Assembly (NCBI GenBank): GCA_019054805.1 | Contig: JAHQIY010000020.1 | Location: forward strand, 1 to 64,000 | DNA from: Brachionus manjavacas | Lineage: Eukaryota > Rotifera > Eurotatoria > Ploima > Brachionidae | DNA length: 64,000 bases | Reading direction: 5' to 3' | Shown: positions 34,270 through 43,599 of the stretch, piece after piece | Layout: each line of letters starts with the position of its first letter | Numbering within the stretch: position 1 is the stretch's first letter | The notes under the pieces: model-generated | Database searches by the model: none | What the model saw: the letters and a program-made list of their open reading frames with translations, nothing else | Told to the model about the DNA's origin: nothing | Translations under genes and position numbers: made by a program

Positions 34270-35260
34270 TTTTTGTTTTGGTAGTTAAGTAGTCTCTAAA
34301 GGAAGCTGGGATAGGACCCTAAATTTTTTGAAGATCATGATATTCTCATTAGATAAGGCAAGCTACATCCCACAGAGGGACAACGTAGTAGTGGTAGCCA
34401 CAAAGCCTGCTAGCTCCTCAGGAAGGCTTCCTAAAACAGGAGGCAACAAGACAGCTACAGCTAAGTCTCGCACTCGCTCAAAAAGCAGGATGCGGTTTTA
34501 AGGAACTAGCAAAGCTCACACCGGGGATCGATTTAGTCAACAATATCCTTTCACCCACCACTAATCACCCTAATTATTCATTAATTCATAAGTGGAAGTT
34601 CGGTCGCCCGGTAATTAGTAAATACTTCTGGGACAAAGACACGAACATTATTAATTAATTATGGAATTAATTAGTAATGTTCCATAATTCCTTATGGAAT
34701 CGTGGAGGTACATGGACAATCCAGAAAGCTCGGAAGACGAGCTTCAAGAGCAAAATGATAAGGAAAATGATCAAATAGGCGAGGGATCTCCAACAGCCTC
34801 CTCCACCTACTACCACCAGCTTCTTTGCAACCAGGTCGAAAGAATTTTCGCCCAGTTCGATGATTGTCAGATTCAGGCCAAGGGTCTCACAGCTCACAGC
34901 TCTATATCTAGGGAAAAAGTAAAGGTGGACGCCTACTTCGCTCTACCCACAGATATCTTTCCATTAGGAATTTCCAATCACTCACGCGCTCTTTGCCAAT
35001 CTACAAAACGGTCTCATGATTCGGTCGGCAGCTGGTTGCGCTCGTATTAAGAGCTATTAGCACAAAATTAGTCCAGCGATAAGGATAAGGACTCGTGCTG
35101 GTCTCTCTTTAAAAGGCCAGAATAGTCGAATCATCCCGATATTGCGGAACGATCAAATAGGAACGATATTGCGGAACTTTTTGCTGGTCTCGAGACCCAG
35201 GACGAAAGTAAGACCCATAGCGGACTTCTCTGCATTAACAAGGTCCATAAAATAATATTT
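34270..35260 (+). mobile_element. GC-richer nested insertion with two short ORFs
   Basis: Base composition changes abruptly from about one quarter GC to near one half over roughly 1 kb. It holds a 54-codon ORF (34337-34501) with the basic Thr/Ser/Arg-rich end KSRTRSKSRMRF, and a 118-codon ORF (34694-35050) starting MESWRYMDNPESSEDELQEQ with STYYHQLLCNQVERIF. Both look like pieces of a retroelement gag or ORF1, but I do not recognise the family. Ends and target duplication are not resolved. Confidence 0.5.
34694..35050 (+). CDS. 118-residue acidic-to-basic ORF in the GC-rich insertion
   Basis: ATG 34694 in a good context. The N-terminus is acidic (SSEDELQEQNDKENDQ). The middle has CNQVERIFAQFDDCQIQAKG and the C-terminus is Ser/Arg-rich. 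No domain was recognised. Retroelement ORF1-like by context only. Confidence 0.35.
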   Translation: MESWRYMDNPESSEDELQEQNDKENDQIGEGSPTASSTYYHQLLCNQVERIFAQFDDCQIQAKGLTAHSSISREKVKVDAYFALPTDIFPLGISNHSRALCQSTKRSHDSVGSWLRSY

Positions 35261-35312
35261 TTCTTATTTAAATTTTAAAAAAATTTTATTTTTTAAAGAA
35301 AAAACAATAATA

Positions 35313-35941
35313 TTACACTAATTTTTTTCTAGCATATAAACATATAAAAAAAATTAAAGTTAAAAAAATTATAACAAAGGTGATCACACAAATAACAATT
35401 TGAAAAAATCCAAAAATTCCAACATTTGTAAATAATCCTTTAAAAAAAAAATTTAAGTAGAGACCACCACAATGCCCTATACTAGAAGCTATATCAGAAA
35501 AAGTAACAAGGATTGCTCTTAGAAAAGAAGGACTCTTTGAACAAAAGTCTGTGAAAAAAAAAACAAAAAAACTTAAATCTTTATACGGCAAGCACTTATT
35601 ATATGCTATTTCTTGTTCAACATAGTTAACATAAACACCTTCCCCAATCAAAATTCCAAACAAACTAAAAATGACAACCATCAATGATATTAAGAATGTT
35701 TTAAGGGAAAAATATTTATTTTTAACAAGCTTGACGTCCTCAATTCGAAGATTTTTTGCAAAAGTCCTCTGATTACTATTCCATACCAGCTCTAATTTTT
35801 CTTGATTTATACTCTTAATAAATCCTATTTGAATTAATCCTTAAAAAAAAATTTTAAACAATATTTAATTATAATGCATGATATTAATTTTATACCATTT
35901 GATCTTTTAAATGAAACTTTATCATTGATTTTTAAATTCAT
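35313..35941 (-). CDS. Multi-pass membrane protein of the 11.2-kb element
   Basis: Two exons (35896-35941 and 35313-35839; intron 56 nt) give 190 residues. A short N-terminal beta-rich, tudor/SH3-like segment (INDKVSFKRSNG, QEKLELVWNSNQRTF) is followed by a membrane helix (FLISLMVVIFSLFGILIGEG), a loop with two Cys, and two or three more hydrophobic helices ending in LIFFICLYARKKLV. The segment AILVTFSDIASSIGHCGGLY is faintly reminiscent of chloride-channel CLIC-like (CLCC1) proteins; I hold this only as a weak lead. It lies just inside the right TIR. Confidence 0.5.
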
Positions 35942-36259
35942 TTTTTAGCTTCAGTTAAACTTTGTCTAAAATTTTTAAAATGAATTTATATATAAATTAA
36001 TTTATGTGCAATTTTTAAAAAATATGCTATGTCCAATTTAATATGTAATGCTCTATTTTCAATTGGAAAAAAATTTGATTATTGAAAAATACGAAGAAGA
36101 TGACTCAAAAATTATCCTCTTTTTTAAATAGATATTTATGTAATCTTATTTAAAAACTTTTTGTAACTAAAATTATTTTTTGTTAAATGAAATAAAAATT
36201 ACAACTTAAATCTTTAGAAAAATAACTCTCAAACGCTAAAATTTTCGTTGTATTCTTGA

Positions 36260-36664
36260 AGATTTTAAGTATTTAATAAGGTTCATTAAGTTTTCTGCAT
36301 CTTTAATCTGAATTTTTATTTAAAAATTATCTAACTTTTATCAAAAAGATATTTTTTATTATTTTTAAATTGTTATTTAATTCAATTCTAAGCAAAATAA
36401 ATCCTTAATAGAGAATTATTCTTTTTCACCAAGAAAAAAGAAACAACGACTGCTTGCAAGTAAAATTGTAAAGTTTATTATGAAAAAATGTAGATTTTCA
36501 TCTTGCCAAAATTGACATTTTTTTTGGAAATCTAAAAAAATTAGATAATTTTGCCGAAAGATGAGTAAAAAACCTTTATTTTGATATAAAAATTAAGTTG
36601 AACCCTCTTTTTTTAAATAAAATATAAAAGGGCAAAATTTCAATGGAAACAGTGTATTGTTCTT
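36260..36664 (-). repeat. Right terminal inverted repeat of the 11.2-kb element
   Basis: Inverse complement of 25464-25867. It ends CAGTGTATTGTTCTT. Confidence 0.92.
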
Positions 36665-38230
36665 TATAATTATTTGGGTGAGTTAAGAAGATATCTTTTT
36701 GGAAAAAGAAGCATTACTTATTCTGAGTTAAAAAATTGGTTAGACACCAATAATAGCAAGCAATTTTTAACTGAACATGATAGCTATTTTTTGATTTTGA
36801 AGTTTTAATTACAGGTACATTGGTGTTCCGGATTACGATAAATTTACGTAAAATATTGTAAATTTACAAAGTATAAAAAAAAAATTTCCAAGATTTTACA
36901 TAGAATTTGGTTAATTTCCAACAATTTTTGTAAATTTATGGATAAAAAAAAATCTGAAGCATTTTTACCATTTTTTAATATTTTTTAATATTTATTACCA
37001 TTAGATTGATTACATTTTACCAAAATTTCCGTAAATTATGGTGAATTTTTTTTATACATAGATTTCAAAAATTGAATTTTGAAATACAAAATTGAAATAA
37101 CAAATATTGAAAAATAAAAATTAATTTTTTTAAAAAAAGGAAATTAAATTAAACCTAATCCTTAACCAAGTTTTACATAAATCTGTTAAATTTAAGTTAT
37201 TTAGCTTTTGTAAATATTCGTAAAACTCTGAAAATTTACAATATTTACGCAAATTATCGTAAAATACTAAATCCGGAGCACCAATATAAATTAATTGGTA
37301 AATAAGATATAGAAATTTACTGATTCACCTTTTTAGGAAAAAATTAGTGTTGTTTTATCAACTAAAAGATTATTAGAAGAAGTTAAAAAACGAGATCTAT
37401 TGGTTGAGGATGCAACACATAAAATTATTTTTCAAGGGTTTCTCTTGATAATAGTAGGGACTACTGATTATCAAAAAATTTTCATCCGATAGCAATTTCC
37501 ATTTGTGTTATTGAAAATGAATATGAAAACGAACAGAATATATATAATTTTAAAAAAAATCCCAGATTTTTTCCAAAATAAAGTATGAACATATGTATGA
37601 ACAATGGTTTTAAAAGTGTCTTTGGAAATGATTTTAAGCGAATTATGTTCTGGGCTCAAGCTGACCGAGCTATGAAAAAAATTTGACAATTGATGATGTC
37701 AAAACTAAAAAATTCTTTATGTTGAATCTGCAAATGTTACAATTATGGTACAATCAATCAAAGTTTGAAATTGTTTAAGAAAAATAATAGTATAATTGGA
37801 TAAAAGATAAGTCAAATCAAAAATTTTGGTTGATTCGAAGTTTAGCACGCACAAATAATGGCCTAGAAGGAACAGATAAATTGATCAAATAAGTTCATGC
37901 TTTCACAAATGGAATATCATTTTTCAACTTTCTTGAAAGATTATAAATTATTCTTAAACGATGGTCAACAGATAAAGTTACAATCAAAAAGTGGAAAGAT
38001 GAACCGCTAAAAAAAAGATGAATACTGATACGATTCACTTGCATATGCAGATAAAAAACCTATTCTTACATATAATAAAACATGTGATATCTATTTGTTA
38101 AAATTAGATAAGTTGGTTTATTTGGAGCAATACTTAGATTATCTAGAATGTGACTTTATTTATGTTCATCTTGCTCATCTTTGTTCATCAGGATTACCTC
38201 AAAGATTAAATATGTAAACATATTTTTATC
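36665..38230 (+). pseudogene. MULE (Mutator-like) transposase relic, split by a MITE
   Basis: Coding fragments with many stops: SITYSELKNWLDTNNSK before the MITE, then LVEDATHKIIFQGF and FHPIAIS (the first catalytic Asp region of MULE transposases), later LARTNNGLEGTDKLIK, the typical TNN-x-LE-x-TN segment, and NGISFFNFLERL. The order matches the MULE family, but several in-frame stops and frame changes show it is dead. Its upstream part is missing; the 11.2-kb element abuts it directly. Confidence 0.65.
36818..37287. mobile_element. 470-bp MITE with TA duplication inside the MULE relic
   Basis: Ends CATTGGTGTTCCGGATT and (inverted) TATTGGTGCTCCGGATT, flanked by TA at 36816-36817 and 37288-37289. 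The arms contain tttacgtaa-like words resembling those of the 13.4-kb MITE, suggesting related Tc1/mariner-type families. Confidence 0.7.
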
Positions 38231-39650
38231 GTTTTGCTTTCATAGAAGTCAATCTTAGTTCCAAAGAAATTATTGGATTTGGTAATTGGTTGCGAACCGA
38301 GTCAGTGAAAAAGAAGAATGCAATAACTTGGAATGTTAGGAAATGAATTAATTTTTATATTTAGTTAAAATTTAGAAAAATATTTTGTTTTGTAAACATG
38401 ATTTTTATAATAAATCTAATTTTTAAATCAATTAAATATTTTTTTGAAAAATAGTAATTTTATTTTAATTAAGTTTAATTTGTGACAAATTAGTAATTTT
38501 AGTTAATGAATTAGCACACGCGAAAATTGGATCGTTGTTTAATATTTTTTTTTCATTTCAATCAATAAAAATGCAGCGATTATTTAAAATAATTCGCCTT
38601 AATTAACATTTAAGAAACTCAGCATTAAAAGTTAAATAATAGAATAGAAAAATTAATGAACAATATAAAATAATTAAATACAGATAGCATATTATTTAAC
38701 TTGAATACTTAAAAACATTATAGAAAGTTCAATGAGAACATGTTTAAATAATCAGAATATTTTTGAATTTTATATGACTGCGTGCCATAACACAAAAACA
38801 AAAAAATTCAATATTTCGAATAAAAAACCGAAATTTTGATTGTCATTTATCTTCTGAGTCTAATTTTTATTTTCTAGACACTTGGATATTTAAGCTAAAT
38901 GTATATGAATACATGAGTTTGGAATACAAATTCAATAGAAGTATTCAATAGATAGGTTGTCATTTAAACTTTCTTTACATTTTTTTTAGCTTATTTATTA
39001 TTTATTAGTTTTATTTTTTTTTTATAATTTTGAAGGAGCTCTCGACCCGAAAAACTTTGTTTTCTTCTTATAAAATTTTGATTTTCGTGATCATTATCGT
39101 TTGGTGCATTTAAACAAATACTTAATTTATGAAAAATGGACAACATAGCGTAGATAATTTATTTAAACTACAAATTTTATCTTTAAGGATGATCATATCA
39201 TAACCCAAATTCAGCATTTATAAAATACAAAAAAAAACTAAGCTTTTCATGTTTGTAATATTAAATAAAAATTATTCTGAAACATTTATCATCATCGCAC
39301 TTTTTCAATGCAATTCAACATTGGATACATTTTATAATTAAAACACAAAAAATTAAACCAAATGTTACATTATATATTTTGTTCTATTAATTTTAAACTT
39401 GAAATTCTTCTGCCATTTAATTGCTCATTTAAAATATTCTAATCTAAAATAAAAATAAGATTTTTATCAAAATTTTAACTTTAGAATTTAAAACATTTTA
39501 CATTAAAATTATTTTAAATAATTCAAAGGTCAATTCTAATATCTAAATTATAAATAAATGTTTAAGAAAATAAATTTAAAAATTCATAATTCTCGGATTT
39601 AAACAATTCAATTCATCGGATTCTTAATTCTCGGATTAAATTGAGCTTAG
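38231..39650. other. 1.4-kb AT-rich region, no gene
   Basis: No coding frame. The segment at about 39150-39240 (gcgtagataattt, ctttaaggatgatcatatca) resembles the segment near 8320-8400, so a diverged dispersed repeat is present in both places. Confidence 0.4.
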
Positions 39651-41830
39651 CAAATACGTTCGAGAACATTCAAGGATTCGAAAGTTCGGTTCAATATGAA
39701 CATGCTCACGGACCCGACGGCGGCATCGTCGTTTCTTTACACGCAAGACCGATCCGAATGACTCAATAAACCAAAATCCAGTGATGGTAGAACTTGTTTT
39801 GGCAAGAGGATAGTTTGGATTCTAAAGCAAGAAATAAATCAGACTAATCACTGAATTCGATGAGCTTTTTATCAATGATATTTCAGAATACGCGCAGCAC
39901 CTATGAAACAAACAGAATCAGAAGTAAGGAAATTTTGCCATCCAGCATGATTCGATGTCGGACGAAGGACCACGTGTGATGAAAGAAATGAACCAGATGA
40001 GGATTTCCTGATCTACACAGGCGGGGCAATCAACGTGATTTAGGAACCAACATCCCATTGTATCCGCAAGATGTCACAAGGGGTCTTGAACTTTCTTTTA
40101 TTTATCAAATTCTCAAAACTCGACTTACTCACTGTAGACTCTACAAATACTAGCGACCGCATAAAGGCAATCAAATGAATCTGAAGAATTCATGACAGGG
40201 ATTCGTTATATGCTTTTTGACATGGTAACACGAAAAGAATTGGTTAAGGTTTTCGAGCGACTCGAATTCCGTGAAGAAACGCTGTATGTCGACAAATGGG
40301 CATTCAACACGCGAGAGCTTACAATCTTTGAAACAAATTTCAGTTGGTAGTAAAGAAGCAACAGACGACAATTGACAAGCCCTTAGAGAGGCCTTCCCAC
40401 GGTCAAACGAAAAGGAATTGAGATCACTTCTCAGTGTTATACAGTCAGACATTCGGTTTATTCGGGACTCATGTGAAGATAAGAACATCTGTGGCGTCTC
40501 ACGAAGAAAACGAAAAATGGGAATAGCCTGATGGGAGCTCTATTGGTTAAAACTAATCATTTCAAGTATATGGCCTTTTTCAATAAAAGAAGGCAAATTG
40601 AAGTGAATGTTTTGGCAAATTGGACCTAGACCAACTGGAGCGGCGTACAGGTGCAGAGTGGCAGAAAAGAAAACCAAAGAACAAAAACAAAGTAAAAATT
40701 GTCTGCTTCGCATCAAGTCTGCTTAGCGGAAGCGAACGAAAACAAAGTCAATGTGAAAAAGAAGAACTAGCAGCCGTTTGAGCTAGTGACAAATTCTGGC
40801 TTTACCTTATCGGCCTCCATTTCGAGCTCGTCACATCGACAGACGCGTTCAACTCTTACTCAACAACAGTGCCAACCAGCGCCAGCATAAATAGAAAGTT
40901 GGCAACTATATAAATAGTCCACAAACCGGGCAGCACGAACGTAACCGACTATTTTTCGCGCCATCGAACGCAAAAATACAGTTCGCGCTTAAAGGAATTG
41001 TCAAAACAAAAGTCCTTCTACGCTCCAGGGTATGTTTCTCAAAGATAGATCAAATTTTCGAGGAAAAAATCAAGTTTTGCATCATATGTCATGCAAGAAC
41101 AAAACCGAATTTGCTACTTTTGTATTATCTTAAATACCTAATGGACCATGGCAGGAAATCGATGCAAACTTCTACTGACCGACTTTATTTTCTCGTTTGA
41201 GTAAATTTTCGGATGAAAAATGAACCGATTTAAATCTGGTCATCTGTTGATTAATAATTTTATCGCCACGCAATGGATGAACGAGTCTGGGAAATAAAAT
41301 CTTTGATGGACAAATCTTATTCAGAAGCTTTTCGTCAAATCGAAAAAGGCAAGAATAAACAAAGTAAAGCACAAAACCAAAAAAAACGATTACTGAAAAG
41401 AAAATTCAAATAAAAACTGATTAATGTACCAGGCAAAAAAAGCTTCACCCAAAATACCGTGGTCCGTTAACTGTAATAGGTCTCACGAAAACTGACAATT
41501 TTATCGTTGAGGATGCATTAAAGAATTAAGTAACAGATAACTTCCCACGGCAGCTGTGGGAAGTACATTTCTTTCATCTCATTAAAGGAAGTTAGCTATG
41601 ATCCGCGTGCACAGGAGACGCGAAACATGCGATTCGCACACGCATCTAATCAAGCAAGTCTGATTGACAATCTGTTAACTTTCAGGCAGCGATTAAAAAT
41701 AGACAATAACAAAAACAACGGGGAAACCAAAAATATTGTATTTGAATTCGAAAAGATTTTAGACCATAGAACGATATAAATAAAAAGTTCCTTTTAAAAT
41801 GTAGCAATTGTTTGTCATGGATATGAGTTC
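39651..41830 (+). mobile_element. Degenerate Ty3/gypsy retrotransposon relic (+ strand)
   Basis: A GC-richer block with pol-like fragments in shifting frames. The RNase H part contains LLSGSERKQSQCEKEELAAV, SDKFWLYLIGLHFELVTS and HKPGSTNVTDYFSRH, typical of Ty3/gypsy. A later part, about 41430-41590, resembles the post-integrase segment (KYRGPLTVIG, VTDNFPRQLWEVHFFH). Numerous stops; no LTRs recognised. Different orientation from the gypsy element at 43.5 kb. Confidence 0.6.
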
Positions 41831-41879
41831 AGTAAAAAAGTAAGCACAAATACTTACTTTTTCGTAGCTAGAAGCAGAA

Positions 41880-43517
41880 AAATGGAATGCAACTTTGGAG
41901 ATTCAATACATGTATGAAAAAAAAAAAATAGTTAACTCTTTTCTAAATTGATTATTCTAATCGTTAAAAAATTAATATTCCGTAGGATAATATATTAAGC
42001 AACCCAAATGGAAATCAAATGTTGAAGGTAACTAAAAAATTATTTGAATGCAATTTAAAAATGTATGAAACAAGCGAAGGACTATTCCTAACATTTAATA
42101 AGAGAAATCTAACACTGCTAAAAGAAAGTGAAAATGCAGTCGACGATTTGATTTTAATCGTTTTAGGAAAAAAATGACAGTTCCAGTCCAATGGCTGTTC
42201 TAGTGACTCTAACGAAATGAAGGAAATGGCGTGCTGGCTCCCAGCCACTTTATCATGGCGTATTTAGGGAAATTCCGAAACATCACGCGACAGTGGGTAC
42301 TCGGGGTCCTAATTTTTCAATCAATAAGTAAGAAATTTTGTTCAACCAAAATTTTTAAAAGTTCTAAAGGACTCTTTTCTTGTACGAAACGTGTTTTTCT
42401 CAACGTTTGTCAAATCTGATGGAACCATTGATAAAACGCTGGCCATATATATTATTACTGAACACAAATAGAGTGCAAAGCGCCTTTAGGTAATGTTAAA
42501 CAAGGTCACAATTTACCAGTGCGAACAGTTAAAAACTTTTACAGAAATTCTCTTTTGACTTTTAGTCCTAATAACATTAAGAAATGCCTTAATAGTTTGG
42601 ACTCATCTAAATCCTCGGACCAATAAGCGTAAATGTTTTAGTTTTGAAGGAAAGTTCAAAGGAATTTTCGATTCCATTATCAGTAATTTTCATTTAGTCA
42701 TTTTCAGAAGGACTTTTACCTGAAATATGTAAAATTTCTAATGTTATCCCCTTACACGAAGGAGGATCTAAAGTTGAACCAAAAAATTACCGGCCAATCT
42801 CGCTTACTCTTATTGTGGGCAAGTTGATGGAAAAAATTATTAGAAACTAGATGATGACCTTTCTGTTTGAAAACAAGTTAGTAAGTAGTAAGCAACATAG
42901 TTATATGCTTTAGAGATCTTGCACTACAAAACTGTTAGAGTTTTTATACAGGATTACTTTTTAATTTATTAGTGATAATTTGGTAGACGTTATCTAAACT
43001 GATTTTTCCAAAGCCTTTGACAAAGTGTCTCATCAGAAATTACTAATCAAATTGAGCTCATATGGTTTTGTTGGTAATACTTAAGAGCTGATAAAAAGCT
43101 TTTAAATTGGAAGAAAACAGTGGGTTGTACTTGGTGATGTCATCATATTCATAAATGACCTTCTTGAAAGATTTTTAAATCCCTGCCTTTCATATGCTGA
43201 CGACTTGAAAATGATGGGAATTTTTGATCGTAACTAAGATAGCTCGGCTGAGCTACAGGAAGATTTGGAGAAGTTAAATTAATGGAGTAGAACATGGTCT
43301 ACAGAGTTAAATGTCTCGAAATGTAAAGCAATGTACCTTTGCGGAAGAAGGAAGAAGAATGTTTACCAAATGTCAAACTCAAATTGAATATATTCACTGG
43401 AGGAGACGAATCAAGAGATAGATCTTGGCGTGTTTATTAAAAATGATCTAAAATGGAACAAGTAATGTTACGCAGCAGCTGCTAAGGCAAATAGCCTTTT
43501 GGGTCAAATCAAGAGTT
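41880..43517 (+). mobile_element. Dead LINE (reverse transcriptase), 5' part
   Basis: Fragments of a CR1/jockey-like RT: EPKNYRPISLTLIVGKLMEK, TDFSKAFDKVSHQKLLIKLS, LSYADDLKMMG (the (F/Y)xDD box in ADD form) and STELNVSKCKAMYLCGRR. The piece between RKQWVVLGDV and IIFINDLL lacks the usual GVPQGS motif, so it carries an internal deletion plus stops. It continues after the LTR insertion at 46824. Confidence 0.75.
42970..43332 (+). repeat. 363-bp LINE segment duplicated at 47765-48127
   Basis: Same length and apparently identical, including the same stop codons and the same internal deletion. It is therefore a copy of dead DNA, not an independent insertion. Confidence 0.9.
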
Positions 43518-43599
43518 TGTTACTGGAAGAATAACAAGGATAATTGTTTAATAGTTTATTGCAATAATATAAATATAAAGATAATATATATATTTCTTT

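Larger units (their letters stand above)
25464..36664. mobile_element. 11.2-kb DNA transposon with 404-bp terminal inverted repeats
   Basis: The two ends are near-perfect inverse copies beginning AAGAACAATACACTGTTTCC. Between them lie, left to right: a membrane-protein gene (+), a transposase with a USP-like peptidase (-), a second unknown gene (-), a 123-bp minisatellite, a double-homeodomain gene (+), a nested GC-rich insertion and a second membrane-protein gene (-). The DDE transposase places it among DNA transposons rather than Mavericks: no DNA polymerase B, integrase or ATPase is seen. No convincing target-site duplication is visible next to the ends. Reading frames have single-base breaks in homopolymers, so this copy is probably inactive unless these are assembly errors. 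Confidence 0.85.

Noticed and set aside
34520..34545. Possible tRNA T-arm (accggggatcgat)
   Set aside because: No acceptor or anticodon stem could be paired around it.
35313..35941. Firm identification as a CLCC1 chloride-channel protein
   Set aside because: Only one short hydrophobic stretch looks similar; insufficient without a profile search.
25464..36664. Maverick/Polinton or virus-like element
   Set aside because: Size and TIRs are suggestive, but no protein-primed DNA polymerase, retroviral-type integrase, packaging ATPase or capsid was recognised; the enzyme seen is a DDE/SWIM transposase.
40171..41372. Minus-strand ORFs in the 40-41 kb region
   Set aside because: They are antisense to the clearer gypsy RNase H fragments on the plus strand.
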